64,000 bases of DNA from Marthasterias glacialis (lineage: Eukaryota > Echinodermata > Asteroidea > Forcipulatida > Asteriidae). The stretch lies in the NCBI GenBank assembly GCA_911728455.2, contig OU452233.1:16996087-17060086 (forward strand). The letters are read 5' to 3'. Below the pieces are notes generated by a model, which saw only the letters and a program-made list of their open reading frames with translations, had not been told where the DNA came from and did not search any database. This document shows positions 11,701-23,900 of this stretch, piece by piece; position 1 is the first letter of the stretch, and each line of letters opens with the position of its first letter. A program made the translations under genes and the position numbers.

Positions 11701-11973
11701 GGATCAGACTTAAACTTGAGAATGTCACCACAATGTAATAATGTCTGTCTACAGGTTCAGCACAACAGAGTTTTCAACAGTTATTAATGTCAACTTCCTG
11801 TTGAATATTCAAAGGTGTTTTTTTTTCTTCTTAGTTTGCACTTAACGTATACTTTGGGAGAGAAGGCTTGCACTTCCCACACTGAACTCACCTGCAAGCC
11901 GTTCTTCATGTCGGCTGATCCTGGACGGAAATTCAATGTTCACCATTTCGGAATGATCAGCGTGTTCAATCAT
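8791..11973 (-). CDS. Ig-like domain gene 3 of the tandem cluster (3-exon model, 197 aa, divergent)
   Basis: Function unknown. Exons: 11973-11892 (27 codons plus 1 base; ATG with G at -3; donor GTGAGT), 9974-9647 (2 bases plus 108 codons plus 2 bases; TTTTCAG acceptor; donor GTGAGT) and 8974-8791 (1 base plus 60 codons and TGA; long pyrimidine tract and CAG acceptor). All phases agree. The domain exon has YEALNPVTIKWYVDG, SRYKVSVFDQ and NPVTRSCRVKV, clearly of the same fold but the most divergent copy. Where the paralogues have a donor right after the last strand, this copy has the poor GTCGTC, and the exon runs 15 codons further to a good donor. The C-terminal exon is basic (FYKCKRWGH near its start). 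Two tRNA-derived SINEs lie in intron 1. An alternative acceptor at 9003/9002 would add a hydrophobic stretch in the same frame, but that stretch is probably the translated pyrimidine tract. Confidence 0.55.
9280..9452. mobile_element. Palindromic MITE-like element, copy 1
   Basis: AAAAACTGAGTTGTTAAATT ... TCTTGGTGTCCATATATGAC at the left and GTCACATATAGGTACCAAG ... at the right are inverted repeats over roughly 50 bases. Directly followed by copy 2. Confidence 0.7.
9453..9636. mobile_element. Palindromic MITE-like element, copy 2 (tandem with copy 1)
   Basis: Repeats copy 1 almost exactly (over 90% by eye) and ends CCCAGTTTTTGCAGTGTAC. Its right end touches the 3' border of the domain exon of Ig-like gene 3 (exon ends 9647, donor 9646-9641). 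Confidence 0.7.
10048..10292 (+). mobile_element. tRNA-derived SINE, family 1
   Basis: Head resembles a class II (Leu/Ser-type) tRNA: box A TGGCCGAGCGGTT and box B GGTTCGAATCC-like (GAGTTCGAATCCCGG), closed by TCATGACAC pairing with GTGTCGTGG. Followed by the non-tRNA body TTGTGTCCTTGAGCAAGGCACTT. In intron 1 of Ig-like gene 3. Confidence 0.8.
11017..11337 (+). mobile_element. tRNA-derived SINE, family 1, full length
   Basis: Starts GTGTCGTGGCCGAGCGGAT, has GGGTTCGAAGTGACACTTG (part of box B lost), the CCTTGAGCAAGACACTTTAC body, and ends GCGCTATATAAAAACTGATT, a tail of the type carried by CR1/L2-mobilised SINEs. Confidence 0.8.
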
Positions 11974-11999
11974 GCCCGCCTTGTGCCAACCCACTTCGG

Positions 12000-14900
12000 T
12001 GTACGAACAGATTTCACGTCTGCAGACTTCATGGACAGTTTGTCACTGGTGTGCAGGCACAACGTGTCTGTATACTGAGGAATTCTATTTTGGCAATAGG
12101 GGAAGGCAAAACTCCTCTGCAAATTCTTAGGAGTATGTTAACATTTCTATCAGAACCCCCAAGTAGCACAACTGCTGTAATATAAAACATACTCTGCTTA
12201 ATTTTTTGGTGGTCCGGAATTCTTCTTGGGTTTTGTTGGAAGAATTGTGTTGCTTTTTATATCCACCCCCGTGGTCGAAGTGGATTGTGCGATTTTTTAA
12301 GGGGTGTGCCACCAATTGTAATATGAATGTGTTTCTTGGTTTTTAGTACGTGGTTTAGCTGGAAACCTGTCGCCAACCTCTGAGGAAAAACGCTAACTGC
12401 GGTCACGAGTCGCAAGTCAACTTTTTTTTAAAGTTAGCGTCAAGAGTCATTAATCTAAAGCAGTGGTCCGCCTGAGGGATCAACTTCCAATTGCCAGCAG
12501 GTTTTATTGTGTGTTTTCAGACAGTTGTTACGAAAACAAGGGTTTTGTGTTGTGTTTTGTGAAGAGGTTCTTGATTGATATGTGCATGTATACAGAAAAC
12601 CAGATATGTTTTAATAAGTTGATATTGAGTTCAGATACTGTCAAGTCTGACCGTTTGGGGAAGGTCATTCTCTCCTCCTTTTATATAATGGCCTTTTTGA
12701 TGTAATTATTTTGCGCTGAGGGTATCGGCCCAGTGGCCCTTGACTAGAATTGTCAAACCCATAAAACTAAATCAGCCCTCTGGGACGTTGCTGAAAGTGC
12801 ATAGGGTCAAGTTTTCAATATATTCACGGCGCCTGTGTGAATTACTTAACCAAGACATTAACTTTTCACTGACTGCAGGATCGTTGACCCCATTCTGTTT
12901 GTATTGTAAGTTATGCTCATGTGTTGTGGACTGAGTTTAACACGTGGCCTTCGATACAGAGACGGGTTTTTGCATAATGTGTGGGTGGGTTGCAGCAGGC
13001 ACAAATGGAACTAAATTTTACACACATACTTTACATACATGTATTACTGCACTGCAAAAACTGGGGTGTTAAATTGATTCTCTTGGTATCTATATGTGAC
13101 AACGCTGTCATGGTGTTAATTCTAACAATGATGAAGCAAAGGGGATAACTAACACCATGCCGGTGTTGTCACATATAGATACCGAGAGAATCAATTTAAC
13201 TCCCCAGTTTTTGCAGAGTGTACATACACGCGTGTCCGCTCTTTTGTTCCTTGAACACTCTCCCATAGACCAAGTGCAGAAAATAAGTCAATGTGAGGAC
13301 ACTACAATAAAAAGAGATCCAACTTGAGTACAGCATTGTTTCCATTGTGTTCCTTTGTTCTGCTGTTCCCACTTTGATTACAATACCGTGACATGTACTG
13401 CTGTGTATACGTGTACATGTATATGATGTACATGTACTCTTAAATATTAAAGAACAGTGTTGGTGGGGTGTACCCTCTCTTGTTCCTCAACTGTCTCCTT
13501 TGTTTAGAAGATCCTCAATGGGGTGGTATTATCCCTTTAAAATTCATTGCAGGGCATCACTTTGTTCCCATCGTTCGATCGCTTCGATGGCAACAGTTTC
13601 ACCACGTTGAAATAAGTCGATTGACTTTCCTTGACAACTCTTCTACGCAAGATAGACGCCTAACCAGTCTTCGTCTACTGAAGATCGTGGACCCTATCTT
13701 GTCTCGACAAGTATGTTGCGAATGCACAGTTTCACCACATATACCACGGCATTCAGCTCTCCCACACCCCCACACACCGTTGTCTTGTTTTCGATCTAAG
13801 TCGAAAACTTCCTCCCCCACGCAGCGACACGCTACCACATTATACCAACAAAACATATAAAACAAACTGTTCAATTATTGTTAGTTTGTTTTCAGTTGAC
13901 GGTTTATTTTAACATTACAGTCAATGTAGACACTGAATTCGTAGTACAAGGGATAGATAATTAGAGGTAAACAAAATCAGGGATTGTTAATTTTTATGGC
14001 TATGGAACATGAAGCCATTTTTTATTTTTACAGGCAACTTTGGGGCAACCATCTGCACTTCATAATACGGGGTTTGAGAAGAATTACAGACACTTTTCTA
14101 ACAGTGTTAAATTATCCCCAACAAATTTCACGTCAAAGACTAAAATTTGAATGTTTTTTTTTCATCGGTAATGCCTGGAACAAGAGACCCCATTAATCCT
14201 ATATAGTTTAACTTAATATTACTACTATCTCTAGGTTATATCTCCCTTTTTTATCTGTTAAAAGATAACACTGTTTGCTTTACTGTAGAATGGCGCATAT
14301 TCTTGTCTAGTACCGTGGTTGTCTATTGGTCAAACATGGCCGACTGTGGCCGTAGATAGTTCACATTCAACCTTCGTGTTGCTGTTTTTAACAATGTCTC
14401 AGTTGAAAGATTGTAATTTTTTTTAAGACCAGTAAGCAGTTAACTATAATGGTGATAAAGAACTCTAGCACAGAAACCGGCTAAAATGTCTTGACACATG
14501 TTCCGTGTCATTTTGATTAAGGTGCACACTGATCCATTTATTAATTGACTTGGACGGGGTCAGTGTGACCCTGTTCTGATTGTTTATTGTTAAAGAAGTA
14601 GAACATTGGACCCTATTTTGTGACGTCACGGGGGTCACTACGTCTGAGTGAAAACAGGCAGACAGGTCCGGAAATACTTTGGAGTTTGAAGGCTGGAAGG
14701 CATATCTTGAAGCAATGAACTCTTGACCCCAGAAGGTTCAGTGTGACTCCTGTCGTCTGCCTGTTGTTTTTTGTCTTCTGTGCGTGCTTAGGTTTAGTTA
14801 CTTGGTTACCTGCAATGCCGATGAAACAAAAGCAAATAATTCAGTTAAAAACGCATTCCTTTCTTCGGACAAGTTTGAATTTCGCCTCTGACTAAGAAAG

Positions 14901-15260
14901 ATTATCCTCTTTCACTTTTGTTGTTGTTCAAGAAGCCTTTTTGAAAGAGAAACATTATCGACGCGCATCGTATCTGATGGTGACATCTGTCCCTCTTCTG
15001 TTGTTTTGACAAGAATGAACATAAAGTCCAAGGAGCAAAACAGCCCCGGCAACGTGTATGCAGTTGTGTGATATTCTATGCATGAGAAAGCATGACCATG
15101 CTTCCAATCGTGACAACACTTTCAAAAAACACAGCGTTTGTTGAGTTGCACAACGCGATACTGCTGGATGCTGTAATTGTTGTATTAGAGATGTTGTATT
15201 CCAATGCCTTTTACGCATAAAAGCCACGACAGTTGTTATAATAAATAGCATAACAAAAAT
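12000..15260. other. Intergenic, Ig-like genes 3 and 4
   Basis: Contains MITE copy 3 (13.05 kb). A both-strand open stretch at 13468-13874 shows no recognisable motif. Otherwise AT-rich without structure. Confidence 0.5.
13048..13224. mobile_element. Palindromic MITE-like element, copy 3
   Basis: TGCAAAAACTGGGGTGTTAA at the left and TTAACTCCCCAGTTTTTGCA at the right, with TCTTGGTATCTATATGTGAC and GTCACATATAGATACCGAGA just inside: about 50-base near-perfect inverted repeats with a 75-base centre. Confidence 0.8.
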
Positions 15261-15264
15261 ACCA

Positions 15265-16332
15265 CTAAACCATATAGTTCTGAGCATGCGCGCACATGCC
15301 CAGTACTGCTTGTGTAGCTCTGAGCGTGCGTACTACTACTAAGAACTGTGAAAAGGACCCGTTCAAAATCCTCCCATTCAAGGCAATTCAATTCAATTCA
15401 AGTCATGTCGCGTCAATACTCAGAAAACGTACGGTGAGTTATACCTTCGATCAAGAACTCATTCAAAAAGTACTACATGTAGTAAAAGAAAATATGTCTT
15501 ACGGTAACTTTCCAAGAGACCTTCACTGGGTTTGCAGAACATGTTTCACGACGCGTTTGGTCCAGCACTTCCACGGTGTATGTTCCCTCGTTACGCGGGT
15601 ACGCCTTAATGGTAAACTCAAATGTACCCTTGGATATTAGATCATTCTCTTTCACAGACATCTTGGGGTGTCCTTCGTTCTCCTGCGTCAGGGTAATGGT
15701 CACCGGTCCTTTGAAAGCTTTGTAACTGACTGCAAACTTCCGTCCATGCCCTTGCTTCAAAGTTTTGTCTTCCATAATGGAATCAATAACAGGATCTGAA
15801 AACAACAATCATTATATTCAACTAACTATAATTATTTTGGGTGGTTAAAAACGGGCAAAGCAGTAATTTAGTAACAGAATAAAAAAAAACTTGTGCTCCA
15901 AGACGACGTTTTTTGAATTACATGCAAAACAAATTAAAATAAATAAATAATAATACATATATATAAAAAACAAGTTCATGAAGGAAATCTGAAGGTGTCA
16001 AGGACGAATTTGCCGTAAATCGTTGTACATGTACTAGACATGCATGCAATGGCAACCCGTGTAATTCTAACGTAAACACTGCACGAGAAGACGTCAAACA
16101 ATGTAAAATACCTCGTGAGTTGCGCGAGTTAACGCCAGGCTCGCCTTCAGTGCCATTACAAAAATTAATATACATTTATATAATCTCCGTTTGTAGTCAT
16201 TGTGGTCGCATGAGAAGAACTAGACCGCCTGTACTTACCCTTCTCTTCAGTCTCAAAGCACAGGCCAGAAATCTTCCGGGGCCATTTGAACTCCATGTAA
16301 TCCGTAGGCTCTCGGGAGTTGCTGCCGCCCAT
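15265..16332 (-). CDS. Ig-like domain gene 4 of the tandem cluster (3-exon model, 155 aa)
   Basis: Function unknown; the outermost of the four tandem paralogues. Exons: 16332-16239 (31 codons plus 1 base; ATGG with A at -3; donor GTAAGT), 15795-15503 (2 bases plus 97 codons; TTTTCAG acceptor; donor GTAAGA) and a tail 15345-15265 (26 codons and TAG, acceptor CTTTTCACAG, in phase). The start exon contains DYMEFKWP and ends ETEEKG. The Ig-like exon has YKAFKGPVTITL, NEGTYTVEVLDQTRR and NPVKVSWKVT. The Tyr-x-Val in place of Tyr-x-Cys shows that the core disulfide is absent. An alternative acceptor at 15326/15325 would join, also in phase, to a frame with a hydrophobic helix (IWFSGIFVMLFIITTVVAFM) followed by basic residues, so a membrane-anchored isoform is conceivable but unproven. 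Confidence 0.6.
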
Positions 16333-16339
16333 TTTTATT

Positions 16340-17953
16340 AGTTTCGGATGCTTTCACGAATTCTAGTACCCTCTTCAGTTGGAAACTCCAAACACTTTGG
16401 TCAAAGTGATTGCAAGATTTCAGCCAAGGTTTCTTTATAAATGTTCTGGCCCTTTTTTCTTCCCCACCCCCTCCAGTTAGGTTCACGTGACTTTGGGGTG
16501 TGATCATTCTGTGCATTGATGTCATGAGGTGTTTTTTTTACGAAGTGAAAGTTATACAATCATGTTCCTCCTTGCTCCGGATGTGAAATAGTTAAAAAAA
16601 AAAATTAAATATGTTAATCTTTGATCAAAACAGTATAAATGAGGTGGATTTGGTCGATTTTAAACAAAGTTTATTTGGTTTGTTGAATAGATTCATCCAT
16701 AATTGTGAATGGAATAATCGGTGTGGAATTGGTGTTGCCAAACAGTCATGCGGTATTCCCCGGTCTTTTATACAAGCTGTCAAAAAAAGTATCCTGAGGT
16801 AATGGTTGCCTATTGTCGATAGCCGAAGTTGTGGGATACTTGCGCAATGTTTGTCTGCTAAATTATGTTTAACTCTAAGTTTTACAATTCTCGTTCTTTC
16901 CCGAATGTTCAGTGTTCAGCGCCCTTAGCATTCAAACGTCACATCCCTTGGCAAAACCACTCGTTTGAAACCAGTGCCATTCGTTTCAAAACGCAAAGCC
17001 CTTATGCAAGACCAAATCAGTCATTCCAAACCCGGCACCAGGGAGTAATAAAAAAAAACACCCAGTCAAAATGCACAAGCAATCTACATTAAAAACTGGT
17101 TTTAATCTACATTAAAAACTGGTTTAACTGGCTTACATTCAAGAGATGAAATGAGAGTTGCTGAATCAGCAAAGGACTTCAGCTTGGCCTATCGGGTATC
17201 TCATAGCTAAATGGGTTTAATGTTAGCCTTAAAAAAAAGTATCATTCAACACCTTAACTCTGAATCGATGCTGCTTTAAATAATTTATTTAGTTGTGGGG
17301 GTGACGACCTCACAGTGTTTTTAACTCTTTCTGTTATTATCGGTTTTTGTCGGTTTTGAACCGATTTTTATCTGATTTTAAATGATCTGCAGTTTTTGTG
17401 AAACAGTGGAGTCAATGTCTGCATCATGTGTCACCAGTCCAGCTCAGTCTTCTTGAAGCCGTTATGAGCTGAACAAAGAAGAGGCTAACCACAGAGCTGG
17501 CTGGACACGTCAGATCAGACGCGCCATGTTTGCCTAGTAGAACGAGTGCTCAACAGACGACGACAACGACGATTCTAAACTGTTTTCTAAATAAAAAAAA
17601 CATGGCGCAATTCTTAACCATGTGTGAAAGTATAGGCCCTATGATTCATTGGTTTTCCGGGCTCGGAAGTGACCTTGTTGGTCAGCGCATGCAAACAACC
17701 CACTGCCAGTACAAAGTAAACTGTTGTTTGTTTTCCCCCGTTCTGGTCTGGATCGACAGGAAACGACTGAGAGCGGTCCTGTAGTTTCGAACACCCCGTG
17801 CAACGGTCCAGATCCCCCAGTTCAGTTGTTACAATAGTGGGAAACTTGAGCATACCACAACATCAACCTCAGTTACTGCAGCACTACTTGTACGTACGTC
17901 TGCTCCATTGTGCTAACTCCATCAAAGGTATAAAATCTACATACAAAAAAAGT
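16340..17953. other. Intergenic, head-to-head gap between Ig-like gene 4 and the 80-residue gene
   Basis: The two genes diverge from here. 17080-17126 has a 26-base tandem duplication of AATCTACATTAAAAACTGGT plus TTT. No core promoter motif stands out. Confidence 0.45.
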
Positions 17954-20900
17954 ATGGCTGATAGTCAAAACACAGAGGGCACAGCGGGCCAACCCGTTGA
18001 CTCGAGTGGCGTATTGTCTGGCGAGAGCAAGCCGTCTGAACCCAAACCCGGGACGGCAACGTACACCAGAGAGCCTTGTGAGAAAAGTGACAGATTGGGA
18101 ATGGACCCACAGCTCATGGAAGATTACAAAAAGGGTAATGTTGACGTGGCTTGCAATCAGAAACTTAAAGACAGGGCTTGAGTTTGGGGCTGTTGTTTTG
18201 TAACATTAATTATAGATTATCTCTAACCTTTCAATGTATAGTCTTCTCTGTTTCAGTTTTTTACTAAAATGACGACAATTGTTCTATTAAAGAGTCTTTT
18301 TTCTCGCTAATTTCTTACGAACATTACTTTGAGAGACATGACCGAGAAAATCACGGTTTGTGTTTGTGGTTTACTATACAGTGAGCATTACAGTGGCTTT
18401 AATATTGTAGCCTTTTCAGTTTTTTAAGATTCGTTTGTGTCTTTCTGTATTGATTCTTCTGTGTCTGTGGGGTCTTTGTGAACCTTTTCATCTTTGAAAC
18501 GGAAGTTTGCATAACCTCGTGGTATCTTTTGTAGACTGGTATAGACGACGAGGGACAACACTTGAACTCTTCGGCTATGATCCTCCCACGTGATAAGAAG
18601 TCAAGTGTGATTGTTGTCAGGAAAGCCAAGTGCTCGATATCGGTGAAACAATCACACATTGATCACCACGTGATGGTTGACATGGCCTTATTGCTGGCCC
18701 ACTTAATACAGAGCGGTATTTACCTGTCATCAGAAATTTAAACACTAATGGTACTTTTCCAAGTTTTCCAAGTTTGATAATGAAGAAAGGGGCACATCTC
18801 ACACCTTGGTCAGCTGTTTTTGCTACTGTTTGATTTATGATGTGGTAAGCATGACTTAAAATGTGAAACATCTCATAATTTCGACCAGTGCAGTATCTTG
18901 CCTGCCAGGAATGTCTTAATATACAGCGATGTTTAATGGTCAGGAGATCAACGAATTTTGCCATGAAAGTTTGATATGAAGAAATGGGGCACATCCCAAA
19001 ATGTGTTCAGCTGGTTTTTGGTTACACTTTTTGATTTATAATGCGGTATAAATCCTGTCTTAAAATGTGAATCTTCTCGTAATTTCGACCATTGACGTAT
19101 CTTGCCTGCCGTGAAATGCCGTGGAAGTTTTAATACACAGCGATATGGGGTCATTATCAGCAATGGCCGGTGGAGTCAATTGAGTTCAGGTAAAAAAGCA
19201 CTGACACAAATTACAATAATGTAATTAGTTGAGACAGATTGCCCGTTATACCTGTTGAGACGGAATTTATGATGGAACAACTACCTCCAGCGTACCATGC
19301 GTTACACCCTAGTGTCTGACTATGTTCCCTTAAGACAGACTTGTCAGAGAGACAGACTCTCCTTCAGGTATAAATCAGTACAACCTGTCCATTTTACGTA
19401 TTGTAATCTACGAGACAGTGAATCTGTTGATGGGGCTTCCAAACTAGAAAGTTAATGAGTGTGTGAGTTTGTTTAGGCATTCAAACCGGGGACTTATAAC
19501 AAAAGAGGACGATAGGGTCCCCGATTGGAAAAGGTCCCCAGTTGGAAATCGTGTTCAAAACCAATGGGAGCTGTTGCTAAAAAGTTAGAGTACAAACAAA
19601 AGAGGGACAATAGGAGGTCCCCGATTGGAGGTAAATACACACTTGTGTGTGTGTGTGGGTGTGTGGGTGTGTGTGTTTCATTGTGTGAAGCAATTATGGT
19701 TAAGTGCCTTGCTCCAGGACACTTAGTGTCATGCCCGGGACTCGAACCCACACTCCTATGACTCAGCCACCAGAGCTTGAGTCCGATGCACAAACCACTC
19801 GGCCAAGACACACCACGACTTACAAACAAAAACAACTTATCGGAGGGACCAAACCAGTGTAACATGTCTTGTACTTAAAACCCAACTGACAGAGAGTTAT
19901 GAGATAATTTATTAACATTATTAAGAAATAATCCATCATACAATCATATAAATATAATATCAGTACACTAAATATGAATCAGCTGTCGTGGGACTAATGT
20001 GTAGATACATGTAGATGCTCTCACTCTGTAAAAACAAGAGGAGATGTTGTACACAATAAGCTGTCTTGCCCCTGTGTATAAAATGAGATTGACTTTGTGT
20101 AAACACAGGGTAGCATAAAACATAGGCCGGTGTACAGTTTGTACCAGTTGACCTTTCACCCTTTCACCTTTACATTAACGATATTTACAATAGTATTGCC
20201 CACTTTCTCCAGCCACTCGCTGAACCACCCAAAACACAATTGAGACCGAGACACACTGCCTTTTCAATTATTTTACATCAATCCAAATTAAGACTAATGT
20301 AAGATTGAGGAAGTCATTAATCACTCCAACCAATTTTTAGTTATGAGAGGTTTTCCTATGTTGGACTTTATCAAGATGGCTCTAGTGGCTGATTTGTCTT
20401 GCTTCCGGTGTGCAGTTACATGCATGTGGATACGTCTACTGATGATTCTCACACTCAAGTCTTTGATGTCAGTTGTAGAAAAACAAACGGTTGTTAGGTT
20501 GGGGTCTTTTACTCTCTTAAATGTAAAACGGTGGAATTTTTTCTCTCTCGCCCGAGTGATGTCGTGTTGGCTTTTTTGAGAGCGACACTCACTGTGCATC
20601 ACATCTTTTGAGTTATGTCGGAGCGAACTTCACTCTTATTCAAGTTGAAATTACCCGTTTTTCACTCTAAAAAGAGTTGTCCGCCATATGGCTCTTTGCA
20701 AGAGTGGTATGGCGGACAAAACGAGTGGTTTTTCCTACTGTTTTACATTCAGCAAGTATTGTGTTCTTATACACAATGTTTTGAATGGCTAAGAATCATG
20801 TGCTATCCATTTTGTTTGCCTCCATTCACTGGTATATCTTTTGTGTACAAACATCATTTAGGGCATTCAGGTTGGCTCAGTGGTTTTCTTTCCCTGCCTT

Positions 20901-23900
20901 TCACCTTTGTGACCCCAGTTCGAATCTCGGACTGGAGCCTTGCATGTGGATTGGGTTTTCAGTCCCTACCTGATTGCGTGGGTTTTCCCTTTTTGAGGTT
21001 TTTCCCCCACGTATAAAATTGTGATTTCTTCATCATCTTCTCTACACAGGTATCTTCAGGCCTACGGGTCACAGTGCTAAGTCGCTGTTGAGGGTCCCTT
21101 GGTTTCAATACCAGAATTTCATATAAAGATCATTATCTGTTTATTATTTTTATTTTAAATCTTTAGAAATACAATGAATAAAAGTTGAACAGGGGCTGTC
21201 ATGGAAATACAAAAGTATAAAAACTTCCATCGAAAGATCTGTACAACCAGACGATAAAAATGTATTAAATTCAATGTATTAATAAAATGGATTGGCTCAC
21301 AATTTGTTGTTAGATAAAATTGCTCAGGGTTATACAAACTTAAACAAAAAACAATCTAAAAACCTGCCAGAGGTACATCACCCTCAAAACGCCCTCAGAA
21401 ATATAACAAAAATAACTGCATGAAACAGGAATAAAAAGAACCCCCAAAACCAAACCAAGAAGCCAAAACCCTCCCTCAGCTTCATTCAAAATGAATTAAA
21501 ACCCTCCAAATGACGAATAGGGTCATCGTTGGCTTGTATTGTATTTGCCAAGCTTGCCACAGTTTATTTTATGCGGGGTGTCAGCTTGATGATTTATATA
21601 TAAATTATGTCCTGTTTGTCATTATTGAACATCGTTGCCATCTCCAAAATTATATTCCGTAAGTCTGACTTTTAGGATAATGGTACTGCAAGCTCTCAGA
21701 CACTACTAAAACATGCATACCAATCGTTGTGTCGAAACAATATTTTCTAAGTTGGATTACCATCAGGTGGACACTTGTGCCCTGTTTGGATTCGGTGTGA
21801 ACAAACAGATTTACCCAAACCAAGTAGTCTCCTAGTACTGTGTTCACCATACTCAAAATGGCCGATGGGTGATTCTAGAGTATATGGGAGACTCTACCCA
21901 AAAAGGAGTTATTAGGGTAAGGGGCCTCATTAGAAATATGTACCCTTGAACACATTTACCCTTCGCGAAGCCGTGCACTATACTCATGCACAATACTTCG
22001 ATTGTAAGTATCAAGAGAAGAAACATGGACGACTGCATGTTCAGTGCACATGGCCAAGTACTCGTGTTGGCCACAAACGTATGGAGGCTTGTTTGCCATC
22101 CCACGGTGGTATAAACCGGGCCGTGTGCAGAGCCCAGTTACAGACATGTTCGACTTCTTGGGTTAAATGCAAAACAAGCTGTCTGCGTTTCCCATTAATT
22201 CAATTCATTCTCCACATTTCTGTTATACCAAGGTCATAACCCTGGTTTTAACACACAATACAAAAATACGATGCATTGTATTTACATTGTAGTTCCACCG
22301 TGCCATAACCTTTGTACTTATGCAAAGTGGTTTAATAGGTCTCTGGTCGTTAGTACTATTTGTGTACGTGTCAAAGTGTATCAAATGGTGGCGCCCTTCA
22401 ATGTTAGTGGTCTGTCGCGCTCAATGTTTTTTTTATTTTATTGTGAAGTGATCTTAGATAGACTGGTCCCGGTCCCTACAGCGTTTACGTTTTGACTGAA
22501 TATAGGGACCGGTAGCAGGTATTAATGAAAATAAGCATATACCTGGCAGATTTCTGCCAGGTATATGCTTATTGGAATTAGCCTCTATATCTACGTAATC
22601 CCACAATGCAATGCGGCCTTACACAAAACGTGATGGACACATAGTCTCCCATCGTGCAGACCACGAGGTAGAAATTATGCTAGTTTAAAAGATGTTTTTC
22701 TAAAGTAAGCTTGAACTTTAATGTTGAAGGTTGGTTCACTATGTCTGGGCATGGATGAAGGGTCCGGGTGAAGGGTTACGATGCACACGTGTGCTAGTGT
22801 CAAACAACAACATGCACACGTCACGAGCATAGCCAACGGCATCTCTAAAACTAGAAATTTATTACTGCGCCCGCGCAATTGAGGGTCTATCAAAAGCGCC
22901 ATATCGGTAGTAGCTACCGGTCCCTATAATACAGACAGAAGACAACGATGTAGGGACCGGGAACCAGTCTATGATTTTAGATTCCTTTTATACAAACGTC
23001 ACCTATAACCCTGGCAGAGACACAGTATAAACATACGATGTATTGTACTGCCATGGTAATACACTCAGCCACGTACATGTATAACCTTTCTCGTGCAGAG
23101 TGGTGTGACGTCTGGTCGTTTGTACAATGTGTGTCTGCTTGAAGTGTTTCAAACGGGGGCGCCCTCCAATGCTAGTGGTCTTAGGGGCCGTTTATTTGTT
23201 ATTTTATAACGAATGTGAAGTAGTTTGGAAAGTCTGCAGGTAATTCTAAGCAATTTGTGTTTCATTTAGTCTTACAAAAGATATATTATTTTATAATGAA
23301 CCCCATGCCAAATATTTTGCCATAAAGATTCATAATATTAATAATGAACCGATTTTGAAAAAAGTTCCACACCGGAAACAAAACGCTCCTCTCCTAAAAC
23401 ACATATTCAAAAAGTTCATAGAATTTCTATTGAAGTCAGTTGGGCAAGAGTTTAAACCTACAACAATTACTAACTTCTTGTGTGAACTAGGGACCCTCAG
23501 TAACAATGATACATGTACATGAAGTTGATATCGGAATCCGTAAAATGTGCATCGTTCAAGCAATTTGTCATGCATGCAATGGGAGACTGGTCCTTTTCGA
23601 TTGTTCTCAGCGATGAAAACAATGGAAAAGGAATGATCTGTGGGACGCCCGCTATCGTCTCAAAAGTCTCCCATTTAAAACTGGCAGGTTGGTTCCCCAG
23701 TAATTAGTACAAAGCATTTTTCTATCTTATTCTTTTGTTCTTTTCTTTCCCCCTTTTTTTTAAATTGTTTTTTTTTATTGTCCTATGCGTCAACCTCCAT
23801 CTTCTTGCTTTATTACTGTTGCTTCGCTTTGAGAAAATCTCATATAGTTCTTCAATATTGTTGTTTTTAGTTAGCCCTGCTCGATTGATATGTTATTATG

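Noticed and set aside
11815..12078. 87-codon plus-strand frame
   Set aside because: Overlaps the start exon of gene 3 on the other strand. The minus frame has a GTGAGT donor in the right phase; the plus frame has no similarity or splice support.
13468..13874. 130-codon plus and 91-codon minus frames
   Set aside because: No motif, no convincing splice sites, and no resemblance to the Ig-like tails.
15296..15640. 114-codon plus-strand frame
   Set aside because: Antisense of gene 4's domain exon and tail.
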